DNA of 64,000 nt. It comes from Tateyamaria omphalii (GTDB lineage Bacteria; Pseudomonadota; Alphaproteobacteria; Rhodobacterales; Rhodobacteraceae). The stretch spans positions 3,348,001-3,412,000 of the forward strand of contig NZ_CP019312.1 in NCBI RefSeq assembly GCF_001969365.1, in the 5' to 3' direction. Numbering within the stretch: position 1 is the first letter of the stretch; each line of letters begins with the position of its first letter. Below are positions 36,115 through 44,808 of this stretch, in pieces. Both the position numbers and the translations under genes were made by a program. The notes under the pieces were generated by a model that had not been told where the DNA came from, did not search any database, and saw only the letters and a list, made by a program, of their open reading frames with translations.

Positions 36115-36830
36115 GTCGCGTCCGGATAGCTGCGGGGCAGCACCTGCATGGTGGCCAGCATATGGCCCAGATGCTCGGTGTGGCGCGCCCCGGTTTTCCC
36201 GCCCATATGGGCAAAGTCACTGTCGGGTCGCGTTAGCGTCGCTTGCGCCAAAACAGTCTCTATATAAGCGTCAAAGGCGGGTCGCAGCGCCGCCATGTCC
36301 GTCAGATCGTCGCTATCGGTGCTGAACATCTCGCCCACATAAGGCCACAACCGATCCAGCGCCGCCTGCATCCGCGCATGGCTCTCCTCGGTTCCATCAC
36401 CCAACGCGATGACGGTGTCGGAAGAGCGTTCGCGGTGATACGTCACCTCCTTCACCGACTTCTGCGCGATCGCCCAGACTTCCGCGTCCTCGTGCGATGA
36501 CAGCGCGGTCAAAGCCTCCAGATGCCAGGCATCGAACAGAAACTGGCGCATCATCGTCACGCCGAAATCCCGGTTCGGCTGTTCGACCAGCAACAGGTTC
36601 CGAAAGTCCCACGCGTCCCGGTGATAGGCCAGCGTATCGGCCGTCCGACCGGAACCCTCACGCTCTGCCGCCAGCCCCAACCACAACTGCGTTTGCCCGA
36701 TCAGATCCAGCGCCGTGTTGGCCAGCGCAATGTCCTCTTCCAGCGCAGGGGCGTGTCCGCACCATTCCGACACGCGCTGGCCCAGAACCAGCGTGTTGTC
36801 TCCCATCCGGATAAGACCTGCGATGCTCAC
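36108..36830 (-). CDS. paaC: Phenylacetyl-CoA epoxidase subunit PaaC
   Basis: This 240-residue ferritin-like subunit pairs with PaaA as the non-catalytic partner. It is helical, with LRMGDNTLVLGQRVSEWCGHAP-type N-terminus (LGQRVSEWCGHAPALEEDIA), DAWDFRNLLLVEQPNRDF and KSVKEVTYHRERSSD, all typical of PaaC. The iron ligands of PaaA are only partly kept, as expected. It overlaps paaB by 4 bases upstream and paaD by 7 bases downstream. Confidence 0.94.
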   Translation of the reverse strand: MSIAGLIRMGDNTLVLGQRVSEWCGHAPALEEDIALANTALDLIGQTQLWLGLAAEREGSGRTADTLAYHRDAWDFRNLLLVEQPNRDFGVTMMRQFLFDAWHLEALTALSSHEDAEVWAIAQKSVKEVTYHRERSSDTVIALGDGTEESHARMQAALDRLWPYVGEMFSTDSDDLTDMAALRPAFDAYIETVLAQATLTRPDSDFAHMGGKTGARHTEHLGHMLATMQVLPRSYPDATW

Positions 36831-37111
36831 ATCGCCCCCACATCGTCTGGAATGTCAAAGAAGGTCGGGTGGCGATACACCTTGTCATCCGCCGGGTCAT
36901 AGAGCGATCCCTTGTCTTCGGGCGACGACGCGGTGATGTCGGTTGCGGGCACCACCCAAATGCTCACTCCTTCCTTGCGACGTGTATACACGTCGCGCGC
37001 ATTCTGGATCGCATGTTCGGCATCTGTCGCATGAAGCGAGCCGACATGGCGATGCGACAGGCCATGTTGACCGCGTATGAATACTTCCCAAAGGGGCCAT
37101 TCCTGTTTCAT
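36827..37111 (-). CDS. paaB: Phenylacetyl-CoA epoxidase subunit PaaB
   Basis: ATG at 37111 gives the canonical 94-residue protein MKQEWPLWEVFIRGQHGLSH...; the longer frame from 37273 is an artefact running through the upstream gene. Motifs GSLHATDAEHAIQNARDVYTRR and the TGITASSPEDK-like segment (DITASSPEDKGS) fit PaaB, a small subunit that bridges PaaAC heterodimers. It lies 4 bases after the DUF3291 gene and overlaps paaC by 4 bases. Confidence 0.94.
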   Translation of the reverse strand: MKQEWPLWEVFIRGQHGLSHRHVGSLHATDAEHAIQNARDVYTRRKEGVSIWVVPATDITASSPEDKGSLYDPADDKVYRHPTFFDIPDDVGAM

Positions 37112-37115
37112 CGCG

Positions 37116-37580
37116 TCACCCCGCTGCCATGGCGCATCGGCGCCACGCGGACGTATCAACCGCGTCCCAGCCAAAAGCATCCTGGGTCGATCCACGCTCA
37201 GACAGCTGCCCAAGCCGATCCATCGCTTCGGCCAGCGTCGGGATATGATCGTCCGGCACATGCCACATGACAAAGTGGGGCGTCTTCATCGGCACAAACC
37301 AATTTGTGCCTTTTTCGTAAAACCGCGCATGAAGCGTGTTGAACACGTAATGCCCAAGGCTCGGCACATCCTCCCACACTGACAGGTTAGAGATCATGTC
37401 GGCATCGCCCGGCACCGAAATGTCCGTTGCATTGCCGCTGTCGGACTGCATGCGCCAGACGAAACCCGGGCTGCGTTCGGCCATCGCGTTCATACGATCC
37501 AAGTTATCCATAAACTCCGCCATGCGCGGGTCATCGGTCGGGTAGCGGGCGTAGCCCACGTTGAGTTGCGCCAGTTTCAT
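37116..37580 (-). CDS. DUF3291 protein inserted between paaA and paaB
   Basis: This 154-residue protein begins [18 protein letters not shown] and has [41 protein letters not shown] and [11 protein letters not shown], the pattern of the DUF3291 family, which has a dimeric alpha-beta barrel look similar to antibiotic-biosynthesis monooxygenases. Its start overlaps the paaA stop by 4 bases (ATGA) and paaB starts 4 bases after its stop, so it is translationally locked into the epoxidase genes. No function is established. The conserved His and Trp residues could be a heme or substrate site. Confidence 0.85.
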   Translation of the reverse strand: MKLAQLNVGYARYPTDDPRMAEFMDNLDRMNAMAERSPGFVWRMQSDSGNATDISVPGDADMISNLSVWEDVPSLGHYVFNTLHARFYEKGTNWFVPMKTPHFVMWHVPDDHIPTLAEAMDRLGQLSERGSTQDAFGWDAVDTSAWRRCAMAAG

Positions 37581-38554
37581 TCCGCCGCCACCTTCGCCGC
37601 TCGCTTCTTCGCCGCATGCGCCAACCGCGCCTCACGCACCCATGCGCCATCGTCCCAAGCCTTCTGCCGCGCTTCGATCCGCTCCACCGAACAAGGGCCG
37701 TTGCCCTTCAGCACGTCAAAGAACTCGGACCAGTCGGGTTCGGCAAAGTCGTACCCGCCCTTTTCCTCGTTCCAGGCCAGCGTCTCGTCCGGGATCGTCA
37801 GGCCCAGGTATTCCGCCTGCGGCGCCGTCTGATCCACGAATTTCTGACGCAGCTCGTCGTTGGAATTCATCTTGATCTTCCAGGCCATCGACTGCTCCGA
37901 ATGCACGCTTTCGGCGTCCGACGGGCCGAACATCATCAGCGACGGATACCAGAACCTGTTCAGCGCATCCTGCGCCATGCGCTTCTGCGCCTCCGTCCCG
38001 TTCGCCATCTTCATCATGATGTCAAAGCCTTGGCGCTGGTGGAACGACTCCTCCTTGCAGATCCGAACCATCGACCTTGCATACGGGCCATAAGATGTAC
38101 GCTGCAACGGCACCTGATTCATGATGGCCGCGCCATCCACCAGCCAGCCCACAGCGCCCATATCCGCCCATGTTAGGGTCGGGTAAGAGAAGATGGACGA
38201 GTATTTCATCCGCCCGTCCAGCAGCATCTCGGTCAGCTCATCGCGGCTCACGCCAAGCGTTTCAGCCGCGCAATAGAGGTACAAACCATGCCCCGCCTCA
38301 TCCTGCACCTTGGCCAGCAGGATCGCTTTGCGTTCCAGCGTTGGGGCGCGGGTGATCCAGTTGCCTTCGGGCAGTTGGCCCACGATCTCGGAATGCGCGT
38401 GCTGGCCGATCTGGCGGATCAGCGTCTTGCGGTAGCCCGCAGGCATCCAATCCTTCGGCTCGATCTTGTCACCCGCATCAATGCGGGCCTGAAAGGCGGC
38501 CAGCTTTTCGGGATCGTCCTGCGTCGCTTCGGATTTGATCATCTGTGCATACAT
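37577..38554 (-). CDS. paaA: Phenylacetyl-CoA epoxidase catalytic subunit PaaA
   Basis: This 325-residue di-iron oxygenase epoxidises the ring of phenylacetyl-CoA with O2. The carboxylate-bridged iron site is visible as [13 protein letters not shown] (Glu and His) and [14 protein letters not shown], with the first Glu in the preceding helix. [19 protein letters not shown] is a further hallmark. It lies 31 bases after paaJ and overlaps the DUF3291 gene by 4 bases. Length is normal for the family. Confidence 0.96.
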   Translation of the reverse strand: MYAQMIKSEATQDDPEKLAAFQARIDAGDKIEPKDWMPAGYRKTLIRQIGQHAHSEIVGQLPEGNWITRAPTLERKAILLAKVQDEAGHGLYLYCAAETLGVSRDELTEMLLDGRMKYSSIFSYPTLTWADMGAVGWLVDGAAIMNQVPLQRTSYGPYARSMVRICKEESFHQRQGFDIMMKMANGTEAQKRMAQDALNRFWYPSLMMFGPSDAESVHSEQSMAWKIKMNSNDELRQKFVDQTAPQAEYLGLTIPDETLAWNEEKGGYDFAEPDWSEFFDVLKGNGPCSVERIEARQKAWDDGAWVREARLAHAAKKRAAKVAAE

Positions 38555-38585
38555 CGTCTCAAGCCCTTTCCAATATCGTCGCGCC

Positions 38586-39788
38586 TCAGGCGCGCTCCAA
38601 AATCATACCAACGCCCTGTCCCACGCCCACACACATCGTGCAGAGCGCATAGCGGCCACCGGTTCGTTTCAATTGATAGGCTGCGGTCATCACCAGCCGC
38701 GCGCCCGACATGCCCAGAGGGTGGCCAATCGCAATGGCTCCACCTTGCGCGTTCACACGGGGGTCATCATCCGCCACACCCAGACTGCGCAGCGTGGCGA
38801 GGCCCTGCGAGGCAAACGCCTCATTCAACTCGATCACGTCCATCTGGTCGATGGTCAGGCCCGCGCGCTTCAACACCTTCTCGGATGCAGGCACCGGCCC
38901 GATGCCCATAACCCGAGGCTCAACCCCGGCGGCGCACATGCCCACAATCCGCGCCATCGGCGTCAGCCCATTCGCCTCTGCCGCGTCGGTCGACGCCAGC
39001 AAAATCGCCGCAGCCCCATCATTCACGCCCGACGCATTGCCCGCCGTCACGCTCAGGTCCGGCCCGTTTATTCCGCGCAATCCCGCCAACTTCTCGGCGC
39101 TTGTGCCGGGACGCGGATGCTCATCTGTATCCACGACAACCGGATCGCCCCTGCGCTGCGGAATGGTCACTGGCGCAATCTCTTCGGCAAAGGCACCAGC
39201 TTCATGCGCCGCCGCCCACCGCGCCTGCGATCGCGCGGCAAAGGCATCCTGCGCCTCCCGCTCAACCTGCCAGTCCGCCGCCACATTATCCGCCGTCTCG
39301 GGCATCGAATCGATCCCATAGTCGGCCTTCATCTTCGGGTTCACGAACCGCCAGCCGATGGTCGTGTCATAGACTTGATTGGCGCGGGAAAACGCCGCCT
39401 CCGCCTTGGGCATGACAAAGGGCGCGCGGCTCATGCTCTCGATCCCACCGGCGATGACCAAGTCCATGTCACCCGCCTTGATCCCGCGGGCCGCAATGCC
39501 CACCGCATCCATGCCCGACGCACACAGCCGGTTTACCGTGATCCCCGGCACATCCACCGGCAAACCAGCCAGCAAACCTGCCATCCGGGCGACGTTCCGG
39601 TTGTCCTCACCCGCCTGATTGGCACAGCCCATGACCACATCATCGACGCTGGCCCAATCCAGATTGGGATGGCGCGCCATCAGCGCGGCAATCGGTGCCG
39701 CCGCCAGATCATCGGCACGAACGCCGGACAATGCACCGCCATACCGCCCAATGGGGGTGCGCTGCGCGTCACAAATCCAAGCGTCCAT
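38586..39788 (-). CDS. paaJ: 3-oxoadipyl-CoA / 3-oxo-5,6-dehydrosuberyl-CoA thiolase
   Basis: ATG at 39788 follows a perfect AGGAGGAG Shine-Dalgarno sequence and gives [20 protein letters not shown] and 400 residues. Thiolase active-site residues are present: the nucleophile in [12 protein letters not shown], the His in [16 protein letters not shown] and [10 protein letters not shown] with the second Cys. In the phenylacetate pathway it cleaves twice, finally giving succinyl-CoA and acetyl-CoA. It is the first gene of the paa operon here, with a good promoter at 39808-39836. A PcaF-type role in protocatechuate degradation cannot be excluded from sequence but context favours paaJ. Confidence 0.93.
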   Translation of the reverse strand: MDAWICDAQRTPIGRYGGALSGVRADDLAAAPIAALMARHPNLDWASVDDVVMGCANQAGEDNRNVARMAGLLAGLPVDVPGITVNRLCASGMDAVGIAARGIKAGDMDLVIAGGIESMSRAPFVMPKAEAAFSRANQVYDTTIGWRFVNPKMKADYGIDSMPETADNVAADWQVEREAQDAFAARSQARWAAAHEAGAFAEEIAPVTIPQRRGDPVVVDTDEHPRPGTSAEKLAGLRGINGPDLSVTAGNASGVNDGAAAILLASTDAAEANGLTPMARIVGMCAAGVEPRVMGIGPVPASEKVLKRAGLTIDQMDVIELNEAFASQGLATLRSLGVADDDPRVNAQGGAIAIGHPLGMSGARLVMTAAYQLKRTGGRYALCTMCVGVGQGVGMILERA

Positions 39789-39807
39789 GAAACTCCTCCT
39801 GTGATGG

Positions 39808-39836
39808 AAAATAGGACGTCCCGCGATTCCGATCAA
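39808..39836 (-). promoter_or_regulatory. Probable promoter of the paa operon
   Basis: On the minus strand TTGATC (complement of 39831-39836) and TATTTT (complement of 39808-39813) are 17 bases apart. The expected start of transcription falls only about 15 bases before the paaJ ATG and just ahead of its AGGAGGAG, so the leader would be very short. Confidence 0.55.
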
Positions 39837-39895
39837 TGAAAATGTTACACTGTGAAGTGGAGCGCCGTGAATTTCGTAACGCTTTTCGCCCCCAC

Positions 39896-39911
39896 TGGAC
39901 CATTCCGTCCA
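39896..39911. promoter_or_regulatory. Inverted repeat in the paaJ-E1 divergent region
   Basis: TGGAC (39896-39900) and GTCCA (39907-39911) are inverted with a 6-base spacer. It lies between the divergent paaJ and fused E1 genes, about 60 bases upstream of the paa -35 box. A repressor site is possible; the arms are short and could be chance. Confidence 0.3.
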
Positions 39912-39957
39912 AGCGCGGTTCTATGCGCCCGACGACTTTCAGCATACGGACCCCGCC

Positions 39958-42141
39958 ATGGATCGCGCCGCCATCGTTCACGACAACTTCCAACGGCGGC
40001 TGACGGACAACGACCTTCCTGACGGCGACGGTGCGGGGGACATGGATGCCGAGACGCTTCTCACGCTTTACCGCGCCCAATGCCTCTCGCGGCAACTCGA
40101 CCGCACCAGCCGGGCGATGCAAAAGGCGGGGCAGGGATATTACACCATCGGCTCCAGCGGGCACGAGGGGATGGCGGGTGTTGCCCATGCTATACGGCCC
40201 ACCGACATGGCCTTCCTGCACTACCGCGATGCCGCGTTTCAAATCGCCCGCGCCGGTCAAGGGCCGGACCAGACCCCCGCATGGGACATCCTGCTTAGCT
40301 TTGCCGCGTCTGCCGACGACCCCATGTCCGGCGGTCGCCACAAGGTGCTGGGGTCCAAGGCACTGAACATCCCGCCCCAGACCTCAACCATCGCCAGCCA
40401 CCTGCCCAAGGCGGTTGGCGCCGCCTATTCCATCGGTCTTGCCAAACGGCAACGTCCGGAGCACGCGCATTTGCCGGACGACAGCCTTGTCATGTGCTCT
40501 TTTGGCGATGCCTCCGCCAATCACTCAACAGCCCAAGGGGCTATCAACACCGCCTGCTGGACCAGCTTCCAGAATGTGCCCCTGCCCCTTCTCTTCGTGT
40601 GCGAGGACAACGGCATCGGCATCTCAACCCCCACGCCATCGGGCTGGATCGCCGCCAACTTCGCCAACAAACCGGGCCTGACATACTTCACATGCGACGG
40701 CCTCAACGTCGCCGAAACCGCCCGCATCGCGGCACAGGCGGCAACCTTCGTCCGCACCCACAAGCGCCCCGCATTCCTGCACATCCGCACCGTCCGCCTC
40801 TATGGCCACGCAGGGTCAGACGTCGAAGCCACCTACCGCGCCAAAGCCGAGATCGAAGCCGATGAGGGCAACGACCCGCTCCTCCACACCGTTCGCCTCC
40901 TGCGCGACAGCGGTGCCGCGACACCCGAAGAGGCGCTCACCCACTACGAACAGATCGGCAAGGAGTGCACCGCGCTCGCCGCCAAAGCCACCAAACGACC
41001 CCGTCTGCAAACATCAACTGAGGTCAGCGCCAGCCTCATCCCAGCATCGCGCTCTTGCGCACCGACAAACGGCCCCTCGCCGGAACACCGCGCGCAAACC
41101 TTCGGCTCCGACCTGCGCACCAGCGAAGACCCACAGGTGATGAGCAAACTCATCAGCTGGGCCCTCACCGACCTCATGCTCGAACACCCCGAGATTGTCA
41201 TGGCAGGCGAAGACATCGGTAAAAAAGGCGGCGTCTACGGCGCCACCCAAAAGCTCCAATCCCGCTTCGGTCCCCACCGCGTCATCGACACGCTGCTTGA
41301 CGAACAATCCATTCTCGGCCTCGCCATCGGCATGGCCCACAACGGCTTTGTCCCGATCCCCGAAATCCAGTTCCTCGCCTACCTCCACAACGCCGAGGAT
41401 CAGCTCAGGGGAGAAGCCGCCACGCTCCCCTTCTTTTCCAACGGCCAATACGCCAACCCTATGGTTCTGCGCATCGCGGGCCTTGGCTACCAGCGCGGCT
41501 TCGGCGGCCACTTCCACAACGACAACTCTCTCGCTGTCCTGCGCGACATTCCCGGCCTTACTGTCGCCTGCCCGTCCCGCGGCGACGATGCCGCCAAAAT
41601 GCTGCGGGAATCCGTCCGCCTTGCCCGCGAAGAACAGCGCGTCGTCGTCTTCATCGAACCCATCGCGCTCTATTCCATGCGCGACCTGCACGCAGACGGG
41701 GACAAGGGCTGGATGTCCGCCTATCCCGCCTCCGACGAACGGATCGCGCTGGGCGAGGTTGGCGTCAGCGGTGAAGGCACCGACCTCGCCATCATAACAT
41801 ACGGAAACGGACGGTATTTGTCGGAACAAGCTGCCAAACGGCTTCAATCCGAAGGTATCAGCACCCGCATCATCGACATGCGCTGGCTCGCCCCGCTGCC
41901 CGAAGCCGCCCTGATCGAACAGGCGAAAGCCTGTTCCGCCACTCTCATCGTCGATGAATGCCGCCGCACAGGCAGCCAATCCGAGGCGTTAATGGCGATG
42001 CTGGCAGAAGCGAAATTTCAAAAATTCGCTCGCCTCACCGCCGAGGATTGCTTTATTGCCACCGGCCCCGCCTATGCCGCCACGCTGCCCTCAACCGACG
42101 GGATCGTAGCTGCGGCCAAGGCCCTCCTCGCTAAGTCCTGA
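39958..42141 (+). CDS. Fused E1 alpha-beta subunits of a 2-oxoacid dehydrogenase
   Basis: This 727-residue protein joins the two E1 subunits. Residues 30-330 are the alpha type: GSSGHEGM, HYRDAAFQIA, and a thiamine diphosphate motif starting SFGDAS (183-188) and ending CEDNGIG (Asn218). A low-complexity polar linker follows (about 335-395). Residues 397-727 are the beta type: VMAGEDIGKKGGVYGAT, ALGIAMGL-like LGLAIGMAHNG, and EPIALYSMRDL. Such fusions decarboxylate branched-chain or other 2-oxoacids with an E2 partner. No E2 or E3 gene is near. It is divergent from the paa operon. Its coding strand is unusually C-rich, unlike the other plus-strand genes at 14-26 kb and 49-63 kb. Confidence 0.87.
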   Translation: MDRAAIVHDNFQRRLTDNDLPDGDGAGDMDAETLLTLYRAQCLSRQLDRTSRAMQKAGQGYYTIGSSGHEGMAGVAHAIRPTDMAFLHYRDAAFQIARAGQGPDQTPAWDILLSFAASADDPMSGGRHKVLGSKALNIPPQTSTIASHLPKAVGAAYSIGLAKRQRPEHAHLPDDSLVMCSFGDASANHSTAQGAINTACWTSFQNVPLPLLFVCEDNGIGISTPTPSGWIAANFANKPGLTYFTCDGLNVAETARIAAQAATFVRTHKRPAFLHIRTVRLYGHAGSDVEATYRAKAEIEADEGNDPLLHTVRLLRDSGAATPEEALTHYEQIGKECTALAAKATKRPRLQTSTEVSASLIPASRSCAPTNGPSPEHRAQTFGSDLRTSEDPQVMSKLISWALTDLMLEHPEIVMAGEDIGKKGGVYGATQKLQSRFGPHRVIDTLLDEQSILGLAIGMAHNGFVPIPEIQFLAYLHNAEDQLRGEAATLPFFSNGQYANPMVLRIAGLGYQRGFGGHFHNDNSLAVLRDIPGLTVACPSRGDDAAKMLRESVRLAREEQRVVVFIEPIALYSMRDLHADGDKGWMSAYPASDERIALGEVGVSGEGTDLAIITYGNGRYLSEQAAKRLQSEGISTRIIDMRWLAPLPEAALIEQAKACSATLIVDECRRTGSQSEALMAMLAEAKFQKFARLTAEDCFIATGPAYAATLPSTDGIVAAAKALLAKS

Positions 42142-42229
42142 GATTCCGGTTTCACGAAATTCATCCCACCCCTTGATCGCCCCTTTCCCCCCGGTCCACA
42201 GTGGCGGCAACAGGGAGAGAGGACATCAA

Positions 42230-43261
42230 ATGACGCATCAGGCAGCGTTCTACCGCGGCGACAAACACTTCTCGGTCGAAGCGGTAGAAACACCCGGCCC
42301 CGGCCCCGGCCACGTGCAAATCGACGTCGCCTATTGCGGGATCTGCGGCACCGACCTGCATATCTACCTCGGCCACATGGACGCGCGCGTCGGCTTTGAG
42401 CGGACCATCGGGCACGAAATGTCCGGCGTGGTGTCAGCCGTGGGCGACGGCGTCGAGGGGCTCGCGCCCGGTCAAAACATCGTCGTCCGCCCCCTCGACC
42501 ATTGCGGTCACTGCCCCGCCTGCAAAGCGGGCCACCAACACATCTGCCACAACCTCAAATTCATCGGCATCGACAGCGACGGCGCCTTTCAACAGAAATG
42601 GAACGTCCCGGCTCACACCGTCCACGTTCTGCCCGCAGGCCTCAACCTCGCGCACGCCGCCCTCATCGAACCTCTGGCTGTCGCCGTTCACGACGTGGAC
42701 CGGGGCAGGGTGCAACCGGGCGAGGACGTTCTGGTCATCGGCGGCGGGCCCATCGGCATGCTCGTCGCCATGGCCGCGCGCCACGCAGGCGCCAACGTCA
42801 CGGTGGCTGAAATCAACGACAACCGCCTCGCCTTCGCCCAAAGCGTCGGCTTCACCACCATGGACCCCAAAACCACCGATGTCGCCAAAGCCATGCACGA
42901 AGCCACGGACGGCAAGGGCGCCGACGTCGTCTTCGAGGTGTCCGGCAGCCAACCCGGCGTTGACCTGATGACCGCTGCCTCTGCCACACGGGGGCGTATC
43001 GTGATGGTTGCCATCCACGCCACCAAACCGCAAATCGACATGTTCCAATTCTTCTGGCGCGAGCTGGACCTGATCGGCGCCCGCGTCTACAGGCCTGAGG
43101 ATTACGACAAGGCCATGGACTTGCTCGCCCAGGGCGTCGTCGATTGCGACGCCTTCATCACAGACATTCAGGGGCTGGATGATATCGAGGGTGCCTTCAA
43201 AATGCTCACCGAAAACCCAAACGCCATGAAATCCATGATCCGCGTGACGGAGGGTCTGTAA
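42230..43261 (+). CDS. Zinc-dependent medium-chain alcohol (polyol/threonine-type) dehydrogenase
   Basis: ATG at 42230 lies behind AGGGAGAGAGGA and gives 343 residues. Catalytic zinc ligands Cys36 (CGICGTDLH) and His62-Glu63 (GHEMSG), the structural zinc cysteines 92, 95, 98 and 106, and the NAD motif GGGPIGML (171-178) are intact. The family includes sorbitol, threonine and sugar-acid dehydrogenases. It abuts the SDR gene with no gap (stop at 43259-43261, ATG at 43262), so the two probably act in one pathway, for example oxidation of a sugar acid. The substrate is unknown. Confidence 0.88.
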   Translation: MTHQAAFYRGDKHFSVEAVETPGPGPGHVQIDVAYCGICGTDLHIYLGHMDARVGFERTIGHEMSGVVSAVGDGVEGLAPGQNIVVRPLDHCGHCPACKAGHQHICHNLKFIGIDSDGAFQQKWNVPAHTVHVLPAGLNLAHAALIEPLAVAVHDVDRGRVQPGEDVLVIGGGPIGMLVAMAARHAGANVTVAEINDNRLAFAQSVGFTTMDPKTTDVAKAMHEATDGKGADVVFEVSGSQPGVDLMTAASATRGRIVMVAIHATKPQIDMFQFFWRELDLIGARVYRPEDYDKAMDLLAQGVVDCDAFITDIQGLDDIEGAFKMLTENPNAMKSMIRVTEGL

Positions 43262-44029
43262 ATGTCCGTTCTCAACACCTTCGACCTCACCGGCAAAACC
43301 GCTCTCGTCACTGGCGCAAAACGCGGCATCGGGCGCGGCATGGCCGAAGCATTGGCCGAAGCGGGCGCCGACATTATCGGCGTCAGCGCAACGCTCGCAC
43401 CCGGTTCAGAGGTGCAGCAATCCGTCGAAGCGATGGGCCGCACCTTCACACCATACGCCTGCGAGTTCTCGAACCGCGCAGCTGTCAAAGCCTTCGCCGT
43501 CCAAGTCTTCGCCGACCACCCCCAGATCGACATCCTGATCAACAATGCTGGCACTATCCTGCGCACCCCTGCCGCGGATCACCCCGACGATATGTGGGAT
43601 AAGGTGATCGAGGTGAACCTGAACGCTCAATTCATTCTCACCCGCGAGGTGGGCAAGACCATGGTTGAACGCGGGTCGGGCAAAATCATCTTCACCGCCT
43701 CGCTTCTCACCTTCCAGGGCGGGATCACAGTACCTGGCTATGCAGCGTCTAAGGGCGGGATCGGCCAACTCACCATGGCCTTTGCCAACGAATGGGCAGG
43801 CAAGGGCGTCAATGTAAACGCCATCGCGCCCGGCTACATCGACACCGACAACACCGAAGCGCTACGAAACGACCCGGTTCGATCAAAATCCATACTAGAG
43901 CGTATACCGGCAGGCCGCTGGGGCACACCAGAAGACTTCAAAGGCCCCGCCGTCTTCCTCGCCTCTGACGCATCGGCCTATATGCACGGCCACGTGATGC
44001 TGGTTGATGGCGGCTGGATGGGCCGCTAA
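43262..44029 (+). CDS. Short-chain dehydrogenase, KduD/gluconate-dehydrogenase type
   Basis: This 255-residue SDR has the NAD motif TGAKRGIGRGMA, the NNAG motif (INNAGTILR), catalytic Ser near FTASLLTFQGG and the YAASKGG Tyr/Lys pair. The general sequence, including IPAGRWGTPEDFKGPAVFLAS, resembles 2-deoxy-D-gluconate 3-dehydrogenase (KduD) and 5-keto-gluconate reductases. It starts directly after the zinc dehydrogenase stop codon and ends 4 bases into the oppositely directed citryl-CoA-lyase-like gene. A sugar-acid role shared with its upstream neighbour is likely but not proved. Confidence 0.88.
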   Translation: MSVLNTFDLTGKTALVTGAKRGIGRGMAEALAEAGADIIGVSATLAPGSEVQQSVEAMGRTFTPYACEFSNRAAVKAFAVQVFADHPQIDILINNAGTILRTPAADHPDDMWDKVIEVNLNAQFILTREVGKTMVERGSGKIIFTASLLTFQGGITVPGYAASKGGIGQLTMAFANEWAGKGVNVNAIAPGYIDTDNTEALRNDPVRSKSILERIPAGRWGTPEDFKGPAVFLASDASAYMHGHVMLVDGGWMGR

Positions 44030-44808
44030 TCGTCTATCGGATTGGGTCCGGTATAGGTCCAGCGATAGCCGGGCGGGGTCGGCCCCTTGTTCCGGCCACC
44101 CTGCTGTTGCTGCTCATAAGCGTGAGACAAGATGCCAACCGACCGAGACAGGCAAAAAAGCCCACGGGCTAAAGGTGCCGGAAAACCCAACTCGGCAAAG
44201 ATCACAGCGGTCGCGCCATCAATATTCACGGGCACAGGCTTGCCCTTCTCACCAGCAAGGGCGCCCTCGATGCCGCGCGCAATCGCAGCAAAGCGACCAG
44301 ATACGGTACCATCTTCTGCGGCAGCATCCACCAAGCCCAACAACCGTGGCGCACGCGGATCAACGGGCTTGTGAAACCGATGACCAAAGCCGGGAATGAA
44401 CTGCCCATGCTCGGCGCGCCACTCCTCCAGAATCTCGGCCAAAGGCGCATCCGCCGAGCCAATGCGGTGGTACAATTCGACAGCCTGCTCCCCCGCGCCA
44501 CCATGCACGTCATCCAGCATGTTCACAGCGGACGCCATCGCCCCGTTCAGGCTCAGCCCACAGGTGACCGCCATGCGCGCTGCCGCAATGGACGGCGCCT
44601 GCGGGCCATGGTCCACGGCGGCCACAAGGGCCGCTTCAAACAACGTCGCCTCGGCCTCTGACGGTACACCACCCCGCGTCATCAGCCAGATCATCTGCGG
44701 AAAGCTCACCGCGCCAATCAACTCTTCAATCGGATGCCCACGTAACCGGATCTGCCCCGGCGCCATGTCGATGATGTCCGTCGACCACCAATCCGATACG
44801 TCGCTCAT
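44026..44808 (-). CDS. Small citrate synthase-family protein (citryl-CoA lyase-like)
   Basis: ATG at 44808 overlaps the CoA-transferase stop by 4 bases and has AAGGGGG upstream, giving 260 residues. It is a shortened citrate synthase fold without the usual N-terminal domain. The catalytic triad can be placed as His67 (VDHGPQ), His143 (GFGHRFHK) and Asp197 (PVNIDGATA). Members of this short group are annotated as citryl-CoA lyases, which cleave a CoA ester of a citrate-like acid to acetyl-CoA and a 2-oxoacid. Coupling to a CoA-transferase and a tricarboxylate transporter supports that reading. It could also act in the synthetic direction. Confidence 0.8.
   Translation of the reverse strand: MSDVSDWWSTDIIDMAPGQIRLRGHPIEELIGAVSFPQMIWLMTRGGVPSEAEATLFEAALVAAVDHGPQAPSIAAARMAVTCGLSLNGAMASAVNMLDDVHGGAGEQAVELYHRIGSADAPLAEILEEWRAEHGQFIPGFGHRFHKPVDPRAPRLLGLVDAAAEDGTVSGRFAAIARGIEGALAGEKGKPVPVNIDGATAVIFAELGFPAPLARGLFCLSRSVGILSHAYEQQQQGGRNKGPTPPGYRWTYTGPNPIDD

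Noticed and set aside
41014..41979. A 321-codon minus-strand frame inside the fused E1 gene
   Set aside because: It is antisense to the conserved beta-subunit part and has no recognisable protein features.
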